Of a DNA stretch of 64,000 bases, positions 1-7,334 are shown piece by piece. Under the pieces are notes generated by a model. It made no database searches. It saw nothing but the letters and a program-made list of their open reading frames with translations, and was not told the origin of the DNA. This DNA comes from Micromonospora sp. HM5-17 (GTDB taxonomy: Bacteria; Actinomycetota; Actinomycetes; Mycobacteriales; Micromonosporaceae): assembly GCF_003762835.1 (NCBI RefSeq), contig NZ_RJWA01000006.1:248001-312000 (forward strand). The letters run 5' to 3'. A program made the translations under genes and the position numbers. The stretch's first letter is position 1. The number at the start of each line of letters is the position of its first letter.

Positions 1-2
1 AG

Positions 3-176
3 GACGCCGGGCTCGCCCCCCGGGTGGAGCGGATCGTCAACCTCACCACCGGACAACTGCTCACCCCACGGACCCCGACCGTCTGGTCGCACCTGGGGCC
101 GGCCCTGCTGCTTCAGGCGATGATCGGGCTGCTGCTCCTCGGTGGGCTCACCGCCTGGATCGTCCTCGCGACCTGA
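3..176 (+). CDS. C-terminal end of a membrane protein, possibly an M56-type peptidase (partial)
   Basis: The reading frame is open from the left edge to a TGA at 174-176, giving 57 residues. The visible tail has a basic/acidic stretch (APRVERIVN, then a short proline-rich segment) followed by one hydrophobic segment (ALLLQAMIGLLLLGGLTAWI) that ends the protein almost at the membrane. A short positively charged loop followed by a last transmembrane helix is what BlaR1/M56 membrane metallopeptidases of actinomycetes look like at their C-terminus, but the HExxH active site would lie outside the window, so the family is a guess. The gene is the same strand as the DMT permease that starts 260 bases on. 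Confidence 0.4.
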   Translation, partial: DAGLAPRVERIVNLTTGQLLTPRTPTVWSHLGPALLLQAMIGLLLLGGLTAWIVLAT

Positions 177-436
177 GGCCGCCGTACCCCGGTCCGGGGA
201 TCGACACGGTCGCGGCCGCACCTGACCGCCGGCACCGGCCCGCCCGCCGCCCGCGGCCCCACCGGACCGCCGGGCGGCCGCGTGGACCGACCGTGGGGTG
301 GTGCCGCCCCCGCCGCGGGGCGGAGTCACCCGGGCCCGGGATACTCCTGAGGGCGGATCCCAAGATGCCGACCACGGGATGACGCCAGGGCGCCACCGTC
401 GGTGGATCATGTCTGCATGATGCGCAGTCATCCCTG
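177..436. other. Intergenic region with a short inverted repeat before the permease start
   Basis: No gene is supported here. Close to the permease start there is a 6-bp inverted repeat ATCATG-tctg-CATGAT at 406-421, 15 bases before the GTG at 437. No convincing Shine-Dalgarno sequence precedes that GTG, so the repeat could be an operator or the gene could be translated from a leaderless or near-leaderless message. This is weak evidence. Confidence 0.3.
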
Positions 437-1351
437 GTGCCGGCGGTGACCGGATTGGCGCTGTCGGTCGCCCTCTCCGTCGCCTCGGCGGCGGCGTACG
501 CGGCCGCGGCGGTCCTGCAGGAGCGGCTCGCGGCCCGGGCCGCCCCGGCGGTGGTGACCGGACGTGGCTACCTCGCCAGCGTCCTCGGCCGGGTCGGCTG
601 GTGGGGCTCCGTGGCGCTGAACGGCACCGGCGCCGCCCTGCACGTGGCGGCGCTGGCCTACGGCCCGCTCTCCGTCGTACAGCCCCTGGGGGTGTTGACC
701 CTGGTCCTCGCCCTGCCGATCGGCGCGGCGGCGATCGGCCGACGCCCCTCCGCCCGGCAGTGGCTCGGCGCGGCCGCGACCGTGGTGGGGCTGGTCCTGT
801 TCCTCACGGTGACCGTGCCCGGGGCCGGCGTACACGACCTGGAGACCGACCAGGGCTGGCTGCTGGCCGCGGTCGCCACGGCGTCGGTGGCCGGGCTGGT
901 GTTGACCGGCCGGGCCTGCCGCACGGCGGTGCCCCGCAGCCTGCTCACCGCTACCGCCGCCGGGATCGCCTTCGCGGTCGCCTCGGCCCTCACCCAGCTG
1001 GTGTCCGGGCTCGTCGGCCAGCGGGGGCCGGTCGTACCGACCGTGGGGTTGCTGCTGGTGCTGGCCGGGATGGCCACGGCCGGGCTGCTCCTGTCCCAGG
1101 TCGCCTACCAGGGCGGCCTGGGCGCCCCACTCGCCACCGCCACCCTCGCCAATCCGGTCGCCTCGGCCGGGATCGCCATCCTGCTGCTCGGCGAGCGGAC
1201 CTCGGGCGGGGTCTGGGGCGGCCTGGCCGCCCTCGTCGGGGCCGGTCTCGCCGCCTGGGGCGTACTGCTGCTCGCCGAGGCGGAGCGCCCGGGACCGCCA
1301 CGGTCCGGCCCCGCCCCCGGCGGCGCCGCGGTGTCCGGACTCCGGGCCGGC
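437..1351 (+). CDS. EamA/DMT-family permease (reading frame stays open past the expected end)
   Basis: The first ~285 residues are a typical drug/metabolite-transporter-like membrane protein: about nine or ten hydrophobic helices, a poly-Ala first helix, the inner ALAYGPLSVVQPLGVLTLV segment that marks DMG/EamA-like proteins, and a final helix LAALVGAGLAAWGVLLLAEA. The expected protein ends near 1300. There is no in-frame stop there: the frame continues to a TGA at 2576-2578, running antisense through the whole neighbouring PrsW gene, where the sequence becomes a low-complexity Arg/Pro/Gln shadow. I therefore end the feature at the converging gene. Either a frameshift near the 3' end has removed the stop, or the protein really has a long junk tail. 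The start GTG at 437 is the first in frame; GTG 446 is an alternative. The substrate cannot be told from sequence. Confidence 0.65.
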
Positions 1352-2311
1352 TCACCGCCGCGGTACGCCTGCCGTGGACCCGGTCGGCACCCGCCATCCG
1401 TGCGACGGTCGCCCCCACCCGCGGCGGCCGGACCGCCACAGCACCAGCAGCCAGACGACCCCGAGCACGGCGACGGCCGCCAGCCCCAGCCCTTCCAGTA
1501 CCGGCATCAGCACCGCCTGTCCCGGGGTCGGCCGTTCCAGGGAACCGGTGCCGCTGACCGGCGCGCCGAGATCCCCGGTCAGCAGCAGGGTCAGGTACAG
1601 CGCGATCACGTGCATCGCGTCCCAGAGCGCGTGCAGCACCGCGACCCCGAGATAGGCGAGCAGGAGCCGGGACCCGACCACGACGTGGTCCCGGGTGCTC
1701 GTGGCGAAGAGCACCCCGCCGAGGATGGCGGTCCAGAGCCCGTGCCCGACCGGCGCCACCAGGCCCCGGAGGATCTCGGTCAGCACCACCTGCACCACCG
1801 AGAGACCCTGCACGGTGAAGAGGGCGATGAAGGCGTACCCGGCCGACTCCAGTGCCGAGAAGCCGAAGCCGACGGCGGCGCCGAGGATCATCCCGTCCCG
1901 CAGCGTCTTCACCGCCAGGCGCCGGGTCAGCAGGGCCAACGCGGCCAGTTTCGCGGCCTCCTCGATCAGGCCGACGCTGAGGAAGAGCACCACGGACGGT
2001 CGCAGCAGGTACGACTCCAGCACCGCCGAACCGAGCACACCGAGAACCCCGCCGGCGAGGAAGGTCGCGAAGACCAGCGTCACCGTTACCTCACCGGTGT
2101 CCCGGCGCTCGAAGGCCCAGGTCACGAACGTCACCGGGACCAGGAAACTGCCGAGCAGCACCAGGGTCGGCAGCAGGGTGGGGTTCCGGGTCAGGAAGAT
2201 GACCACGACCGTGGCAAGCCAGAGCGCCAGCCCGACCAGGAAGACCCGCAGCCAGAAGCGCCGGGGCGGGACGGGAACCGCCGCCGTCCACCGCCTGCCG
2301 GCGTCGTCCAT
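1352..2311 (-). CDS. PrsW-family intramembrane protease
   Basis: A 319-residue polytopic membrane protein. The family signature is visible: an EE-containing motif in GLIEEAAKLAAL, then a GFGFSALES motif and conserved histidines in VGHGLWTAILGG and VAVLHALWDAMH, which together form the proposed glutamate/histidine active site of PrsW/CAAX-protease-like enzymes. These act in the membrane, e.g. on anti-sigma factors or as CAAX-like processing proteases; the substrate here is unknown. The start ATG at 2311 is chosen because GGAGGA stands a few bases upstream and the longer open frame upstream is low-complexity. It converges with the DMT permease, with which its 3' end overlaps if that frame is read through. 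No cognate anti-sigma gene lies nearby. Confidence 0.85.
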   Translation of the reverse strand: MDDAGRRWTAAVPVPPRRFWLRVFLVGLALWLATVVVIFLTRNPTLLPTLVLLGSFLVPVTFVTWAFERRDTGEVTVTLVFATFLAGGVLGVLGSAVLESYLLRPSVVLFLSVGLIEEAAKLAALALLTRRLAVKTLRDGMILGAAVGFGFSALESAGYAFIALFTVQGLSVVQVVLTEILRGLVAPVGHGLWTAILGGVLFATSTRDHVVVGSRLLLAYLGVAVLHALWDAMHVIALYLTLLLTGDLGAPVSGTGSLERPTPGQAVLMPVLEGLGLAAVAVLGVVWLLVLWRSGRRGWGRPSHGWRVPTGSTAGVPRR

Positions 2312-2424
2312 CGACTCCTCCACCGGGATACCGGGTCCGGTTTCCCGGCGTACCCGCCGGTGGTGCGGCCGAACGTGCCGGACACCGGCGGACGATCGCC
2401 CGGCGGCCCGGGCGGACGCCCGGG

Positions 2425-3597
2425 TCAGGGCTTCAGCACCACCTTGGTGCAGTCGTCCTGCTTCTGCCGGAACATCTCGAAGCCGACCGGCGCGTCCTCG
2501 AGGCGCAGCCGGTGCGAGATGACGAAGCTCGGGTCGATCTCGCCCCGGCGGATCCGGTCCAGCAGCAGCCGGGTGTAGCGCTGGACGTGGCACTGGCCGG
2601 TGCGCAACGTGATCGAGCGGTTCATCAGCGACCCGATCGGAAACTTGTCCATGAATCCGCCGTACGCCCCGATCACCGAGACCGTCCCCCCGTTGCGGCA
2701 ACTCATGATCGCCTCACGCAGGGCGTGCGGCCGCTCGGTCTCCAGCCGGACCGACTGCTTCGTCCGGTCGTACGCGTCGAGCAGCGCGGACGAGTGGTGC
2801 CCCTCCATACCGACCGCGTCGATGCACGCGTCCGGTCCCCGGCCGCCGGTCATGTCCCGCAGCGCCTCGACGACGTCGGTCTCCTCGTAGTTCAGGGGCT
2901 CCGCACCGACCCGCTCCCGGGCCAGCCGCAGTCGGTACGGGAACCGGTCGATCGCGATCACCCGCTCGGCACCGAGCAGGTACGCGCTGCGCATCGCGAG
3001 CAGCCCGACCGCTCCGGCGCCCCAGACCGCGATGACCTCGCCGCCGGTGATGCCACACAGTTCCGCCCCCATGTAACCGGTGGGAAAGACGTCGGAGAGG
3101 AGCAGCACCTTCTCGTCCGGAAGGTCGTCGGGGACCGTGATCGGTCCGACGTCGGCGAAGGGCACCCGGGCGTACTCGGCCTGGCCGCCGGCGTACCCGC
3201 CGAGCATGTGCGAGTAGCCGAAGATGCCGCCCGGCGAATGCCCCAGCAGCTTCTCCGCGATTCCCGCGTTGGGGTTGGAGTTCTCGCAGAGCGAGTAGAG
3301 CCCGGACTGGCATGCGGCGCAGCTGCCACAGGCGATCGGGAACGGCACCACCACCCGGTCGCCGACCCGCAGGTTGTGCACCTCGGGCCCCACCTCGACG
3401 ACCTCGCCCATGAACTCGTGGCCGAGAATGTCACCCTTCTTCACGGTCGGGATGTAGCCGTGGAAGAGGTGCAGGTCCGAGCCGCAGATGGCGGTGCTGG
3501 TGATCCGGACGATCGCGTCCCGGGCGTTCATGATCCGCGGCTCGGGCACCTCCTCGATCGCGACGGAGTCGCGGCCCTGCCAGCAGTTCGCCTTCAT
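2425..3597 (-). CDS. Zinc-dependent alcohol dehydrogenase (formaldehyde-dehydrogenase-like MDR)
   Basis: A 390-residue medium-chain dehydrogenase/reductase. Catalytic zinc ligands are seen in ICGSDLH (Cys38 region), GHEFMGEV (His/Glu pair) and the structural zinc lobe as a Cys cluster CGSCAACQSGLYSLC. The Rossmann dinucleotide motif is WGAGAVGLLA, and IDRFPYRL supplies the acidic residue typical of NAD specificity. The extended middle part (CIDAVGMEGHH and the following insert) is that of the glutathione-independent formaldehyde dehydrogenase / threonine-dehydrogenase-like branch common in actinomycetes. Start ATG at 3597 has an AGGGA element upstream. It lies 21 bases behind the SRPBCC gene and is probably cotranscribed with it. 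The physiological alcohol is not evident. Confidence 0.88.
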   Translation of the reverse strand: MKANCWQGRDSVAIEEVPEPRIMNARDAIVRITSTAICGSDLHLFHGYIPTVKKGDILGHEFMGEVVEVGPEVHNLRVGDRVVVPFPIACGSCAACQSGLYSLCENSNPNAGIAEKLLGHSPGGIFGYSHMLGGYAGGQAEYARVPFADVGPITVPDDLPDEKVLLLSDVFPTGYMGAELCGITGGEVIAVWGAGAVGLLAMRSAYLLGAERVIAIDRFPYRLRLARERVGAEPLNYEETDVVEALRDMTGGRGPDACIDAVGMEGHHSSALLDAYDRTKQSVRLETERPHALREAIMSCRNGGTVSVIGAYGGFMDKFPIGSLMNRSITLRTGQCHVQRYTRLLLDRIRRGEIDPSFVISHRLRLEDAPVGFEMFRQKQDDCTKVVLKP

Positions 3598-3618
3598 CTG
3601 TCCCTCCGGAGGGTGCCG

Positions 3619-4578
3619 TCAGCGGGGCGCCCGGTCGGCCGCGGGTCGCGCCGGCCGCTGCCGGAGCTGCTGCCGGGTGGCGAGCCCCTCCGGGCTGCCG
3701 TCGGAGCGGACGACCTCACCCGTCTCGATCACCTGCTTGAACCGACGCAGGTCGTCCCTGACCTGCTGTCCGGGCTCCTCCCCGAAGAGCTTCGCGACGG
3801 CCCGTCCGAGGGCGCCGGCCGGCGGGGCGTAGACGAGGTCGACCCGCACCTCGGTCCCCCGGCCACCGGCGGCCCGGGCGAACCGGACCCGTCCCGCGTT
3901 GGGTACCCGGGCGCCCTTGACCGACCGCCAGGAGATCAGCTCGCTGAGGTTGTCGTCCACGATCTCGGCGTCCCACTCGACCCGGCGGCCACCCGGGGCG
4001 CGCACCGTCCAGTGCGACCGGCCGTCGCCGTCGGCGCGCACCGACTCCAGGTGGTACATGAACCGGGGCAGGTTCTCGAGGTCGCGCCAGAACCGGTACA
4101 CCTCGTCGGCGGGACGGTTGACCGTCACGGTCGCGCTCGCCCGAAACGCCCGCCGCCGGCTCGTGGCGGCCCGGCTGGCCAGCACGGCCGCCAGCAGGTC
4201 GAGCGCGGTGATGCCGGCGACCGCGGCCAGGGCGTTGCCAACCCGCCGACGCCGCTCGCCCCGCCGGTCGCGCCACGCCACGGCAAGCGCGACCAGGTCC
4301 ATGGTGTCACCGGCGACCCGGCCCCAGACCCAGCCGGCCGGTGTCCCGCTGGCCAGCAGCCCGGCCACCGGGACGAGCTCGCGAACGCCGACCGCGCGCA
4401 GCAGGACCGTCCGGGCGAGCGCCGAGTCGTCGACCCCGATCACCCGGCTGACCAGACCCGGCGTGCCGAGCGCCGCGGCGCCGAGGCCGAGGCTCAGCAC
4501 GCCGAGCGCGCGCGGCAGGAACCGTCCCCGGGGCTCCCCGGCCGGGCTGTCCAGTGGTGCACCACCCATCGCCGTCAC
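3619..4578 (-). CDS. SRPBCC/polyketide-cyclase-type protein with N-terminal membrane segments
   Basis: About 319 residues. The first half has several hydrophobic segments (LGVLSLGLGAAALGTPGLV, ELVPVAGLLASG, DLVALAVAW, ALAAVAGITALDLLAAVLA), the DUF4267-like arrangement seen in actinobacterial membrane proteins. The second half is a SRPBCC domain starting at ASATVTVNRPADEVYRFW with the typical LPRFMYHLESV and WDAEIVDDNLSELISWRSV strands, a fold that binds hydrophobic ligands. The start is ambiguous: GTG 4578 has GGGAGCGG directly upstream, ATG 4569 follows three codons later, and an ATG at 4647 would add a Pro/Arg-rich tail without support. It heads a two-gene unit with the zinc dehydrogenase; a membrane-bound lipid- or ligand-binding role is inference. 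Confidence 0.72.
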   Translation of the reverse strand: MTAMGGAPLDSPAGEPRGRFLPRALGVLSLGLGAAALGTPGLVSRVIGVDDSALARTVLLRAVGVRELVPVAGLLASGTPAGWVWGRVAGDTMDLVALAVAWRDRRGERRRRVGNALAAVAGITALDLLAAVLASRAATSRRRAFRASATVTVNRPADEVYRFWRDLENLPRFMYHLESVRADGDGRSHWTVRAPGGRRVEWDAEIVDDNLSELISWRSVKGARVPNAGRVRFARAAGGRGTEVRVDLVYAPPAGALGRAVAKLFGEEPGQQVRDDLRRFKQVIETGEVVRSDGSPEGLATRQQLRQRPARPAADRAPR

Positions 4579-4720
4579 GTCCGCTCCCACCTGGCCGTCT
4601 CTCCCTGGCCGGCGGTGTCGTGGAGACGGGCCGACCGAACCGGGCATACCAACCCTATCGGGCTAGTACCCACAGCATCCGTGAAGCAGCGAGAAATGCC
4701 GCGGTCGGTGCCTGGGGAAT

Positions 4721-4751
4721 CCGCCGGTCGGCACCTCCGCCCGACCGGCGG
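4721..4751 (-). terminator. Stem-loop after the acetate-transporter gene
   Basis: An 11-bp perfect inverted repeat (CCGCCGGTCGG at 4721-4731 and CCGACCGGCGG at 4741-4751) with a 9-base loop lies ten bases beyond the stop of the acetate-family transporter. There is no U tract, as usual for high-GC actinomycete terminators. Confidence 0.55.
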
Positions 4752-4760
4752 ACCGACGGG

Positions 4761-5498
4761 TCACTGGCCGACCTTGACGCCCGGCTCCCCGGCCAGGAAC
4801 TGGATGACCTGCCGTGGCTCCCGACCCGGAAGGTTCGGGCCGCGCATCTTGCCGATCGGCAGGATGACCCGCCGGAACGTCCCCTCGAGCATCATGGCGG
4901 TGGCGGTGTACCAGGCGATCACCGCGGAGGCGAGGAAGAAGTAGGCGCCGACGGTCCGCCAGGCCGAGATGTCGGCGAGCTGGCCGACGGCCTGGCAGGT
5001 CGAGCCCGCGGCGAGCGTCGCCAGGACGCCCGCCACCCCGAGGTTGTCGGCCAGCGCGGCGAAGGCGCCCGACCAGGTGATCGCCGCGAGCGCGATGAAC
5101 CAGTAGCCCAGCGCGACGAACGGGGTGGGCTGGACCAGCACCCCGGTCGCGAAGAGCAGGAAGAGGATGCCGTAGGAGAGCCAGAAGGCGCCCCAGACGC
5201 CGTGCATCGCGGTGGCCAACCCGTCCCGGGCCCGGTACGCCCACATCCCGGCCAGGAACTGGGCGAGCCCGCCCGTCAGCGCGGCGAAGGGGAACAGGAA
5301 GTGCGGGGTCGTGACGGTGTCGCCGTACCAGCCGGCGAGGTTGGTGGCGACGACGAAGGTAGCCGCCGCGAAACCGAAGAGCCCCAGGATCGACGGGGCC
5401 GCCACCGGCTGCAACGAGATGTGGGCGTGGTTGCGCCAGAACTCGAACTCGCCGTCGTGGCTCGGTTGTGCCGACGCCGGTCGTGACATATGGCTCAT
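4761..5498 (-). CDS. GPR1/FUN34/YaaH-type acetate uptake transporter
   Basis: A 245-residue protein with six predicted helices. The N-terminal family motif before helix 1 is present in a variant form (AAPSILGLFGFAAATFV, where the usual form is NPAPLGL), followed by NLAGWYGD, GGLAQFLAGMWAYRARDGLATAMHGVWGAFW split over two helices, and the Phe/Tyr-rich LPTPFVALGYWFIALAA region, all typical of acetate/succinate permeases (SatP-like). The start ATG 5498 is chosen for the GAAGGAG ribosome binding site; another ATG lies three codons on. The next gene on this strand upstream is citrate synthase, so acetate entry and condensation of acetyl-CoA are encoded side by side, although the 330-base gap argues for separate transcripts. 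Confidence 0.85.
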   Translation of the reverse strand: MSHMSRPASAQPSHDGEFEFWRNHAHISLQPVAAPSILGLFGFAAATFVVATNLAGWYGDTVTTPHFLFPFAALTGGLAQFLAGMWAYRARDGLATAMHGVWGAFWLSYGILFLLFATGVLVQPTPFVALGYWFIALAAITWSGAFAALADNLGVAGVLATLAAGSTCQAVGQLADISAWRTVGAYFFLASAVIAWYTATAMMLEGTFRRVILPIGKMRGPNLPGREPRQVIQFLAGEPGVKVGQ

Positions 5499-5770
5499 CA
5501 CAGGCTCCTTCTTCGCGGGCGGTGCGCAACCGCCGAGACGCGGTCGGCCACAGGGCCACCGGGGTCTACCCGGGAGCGGAGCCGTTACACGGAACGACGG
5601 GATCCGGGGGCGTACGTCGGACGCCGGCGGCACCCACGACGCGTCCGACGCGGCGGGACGGTCCACGCCCGTACCGGAAGGTCGGCATGCGCCCAGAGGC
5701 TGAGGGAGGCGGGCGGCGCGCCCACCGGGGCCAAGGTCCGACGGCGGCCGCCACCCGGGCGGAAAGCGAA
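5499..5770. other. Spacer between citrate synthase and the acetate transporter
   Basis: About 270 bases with no supported gene. Open frames here are short, Arg/Pro-rich and overlap on both strands. The region must carry the promoter of the acetate transporter, but I cannot identify clear -35/-10 boxes. Confidence 0.4.
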
Positions 5771-5803
5771 ACCGGCCGCCGACGCGGTGCGTCGGCGGCC
5801 GGT
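5771..5803 (-). terminator. Perfect 15-bp stem-loop terminator of citrate synthase
   Basis: ACCGGCCGCCGACGC at 5771-5785 is perfectly repeated in inverted orientation at 5789-5803 around a three-base loop GGT. It lies 27 bases after the citrate synthase stop on the minus strand. The stem is very stable and has no obvious U tract, the usual actinomycete form of an intrinsic terminator. Confidence 0.75.
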
Positions 5804-5829
5804 GGGACGACCGGGTGGAAGCGGGACGG

Positions 5830-7113
5830 TCAGCGCTTCTCGATCGGTACGTACTCCCGCTCGCCGTAACCCGTGTAGATCTGCCGCGGGCGACCGATCT
5901 TGGTCGCCGGGTCCGCGATCATCTCCCGCCACTGCGCGATCCAGCCCGGCAGCCGGCCCAGCGCGAACAGGACGGTGAACATCTTGGTCGGGAAGCCCAT
6001 GGCCTTGTAGATCAGGCCGGTGTAGAAGTCGACGTTGGGGTACAGCTTGCGCGAGATGAAGTAGTCGTCCGCGAGGGCGATCTCCTCCAGCTGCATCGCC
6101 AGGTCCAGCAGCGGGTCCGGCTTGTTCATCCGGGCGAGGACGTCCTGGGCGGCCTTCTTGACGATCGCCGCCCGCGGGTCGTAGTTCTTGTAGACCCGGT
6201 GCCCGAAGCCCATCAGCTTGACGCCGGGCTCCTTGTTCTTCACCCGCCGGACAAAGGCCGGCACGTCGCCGCCCTCGGCCTGGATCCGCTCCAGCATCTC
6301 CAGCACCGCCTGGTTCGCGCCGCCGTGCAGCGGCCCGAACAGCGCGTTCACCCCGGCCGAGACCGAGGCGAAGAGGTTGGCGTTGCTGGAGCCGACCAAC
6401 CGGACGGTAGAGGTGGAGCAGTTCTGCTCGTGGTCGGCGTGCAGCACGAAGAGCATGTCCAGCACCCGGGCCACCACCGGGTCGACCTCGTACGGCTCGG
6501 CCGGCACCCCGAAGGTCAGCCGGAGGAAGTTCTCCACGTACCCGAGCGAGTTGTCCGGGTACAGCATCGCCTGCCCGATGGACTTCTTGTAGGCATACGA
6601 GGCGATGGTGGGGACCTTGGCCATCAGCCGGTACGTGGAAATCTCCACGTGCTCCGGGTCGAACGGGTCCAGACTGTCCTGGTAGAACGTCGAGATGGCG
6701 CTCACCGCGGAGGAGAGCACCGCCATCGGATGGGCGTCGCGGGGGAAGCCGTCGAAGAACCGGCGCATCTCCTCGTGCAGCAGCGAGTGCCGCCGGATCC
6801 GGCCATCGAACTCGGCGAGCTGCTGCGCGGTCGGCAACTCACCGTAGATCAGCAGGTAGGAGACCTCGAGGAACGACGAGTTCTCGGCCAGCTGTTCGAT
6901 GGGGTAGCCACGGTAACGCAGGATCCCCGCGTCACCATCGATGTAGGTGATCTGAGAGGAGCAGGCGGCGGTGTTGACGAAGCCGGGGTCGTAGGTGACG
7001 TACCCCGTCTCCTTCAACAGATTGCTGACCGCTACCCCGGACGGGCCGTCGACGGCGTGCTTGACCGGTATCGACAGCTGTCCGCCGGGGTGGTCGAGTT
7101 TGACATCCGTCAT
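5830..7113 (-). CDS. gltA: Citrate synthase (type II)
   Basis: A 427-residue citrate synthase condensing acetyl-CoA and oxaloacetate in the TCA cycle. Recognisable parts are the N-terminal beta domain of the long hexameric form, GYPIEQLAENSSFLEVSYLL, the oxaloacetate-binding HADHEQNCSTSTVR and GPLHGGANQAVLEML with its histidine, and the MGFGHRVYKNYDPRA motif carrying the catalytic His and Arg; a further active-site Asp lies in YPNVDFYTGL. The start ATG 7113 is preceded by GAGGA; an earlier in-frame ATG at 7158 adds a basic stretch without a binding site. A strong terminator hairpin follows. The upstream region has two symmetric elements that may be regulatory. Confidence 0.95.
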   Translation of the reverse strand: MTDVKLDHPGGQLSIPVKHAVDGPSGVAVSNLLKETGYVTYDPGFVNTAACSSQITYIDGDAGILRYRGYPIEQLAENSSFLEVSYLLIYGELPTAQQLAEFDGRIRRHSLLHEEMRRFFDGFPRDAHPMAVLSSAVSAISTFYQDSLDPFDPEHVEISTYRLMAKVPTIASYAYKKSIGQAMLYPDNSLGYVENFLRLTFGVPAEPYEVDPVVARVLDMLFVLHADHEQNCSTSTVRLVGSSNANLFASVSAGVNALFGPLHGGANQAVLEMLERIQAEGGDVPAFVRRVKNKEPGVKLMGFGHRVYKNYDPRAAIVKKAAQDVLARMNKPDPLLDLAMQLEEIALADDYFISRKLYPNVDFYTGLIYKAMGFPTKMFTVLFALGRLPGWIAQWREMIADPATKIGRPRQIYTGYGEREYVPIEKR

Positions 7114-7151
7114 GCGTTCCTCGCTTCGCCGGCAGAATCTACGTTGAATTG

Positions 7152-7222
7152 CCTTCACTTTTACGGTAGTCGTGAAGGCTAGCGAAGCCCCTGGCGTGGT
7201 CGGCGGGTGAGTGATGCATCAC
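7152..7222. promoter_or_regulatory. Symmetric elements upstream of citrate synthase
   Basis: Two inverted repeats lie upstream of the citrate synthase start. CCTTCAC at 7152-7158 pairs with GTGAAGG at 7172-7178, and GTGATGCATCAC at 7211-7222 is a perfect 12-bp palindrome. Both fall 40-110 bases before the ATG in the otherwise empty 221-base gap, the right place for regulator binding. No regulator family can be named from the motifs. Confidence 0.4.
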
Positions 7223-7334
7223 GCCGGCAACAGGTTTGCCACGACGCGGTAAAGCTGCTAGGCCCGGCCGAGCCGGCGCGGTCCGGTCCCTGGCGAGCTT
7301 GGTGGGCGAGGCCGCGGGTCAGCAGGGTTCCGGG

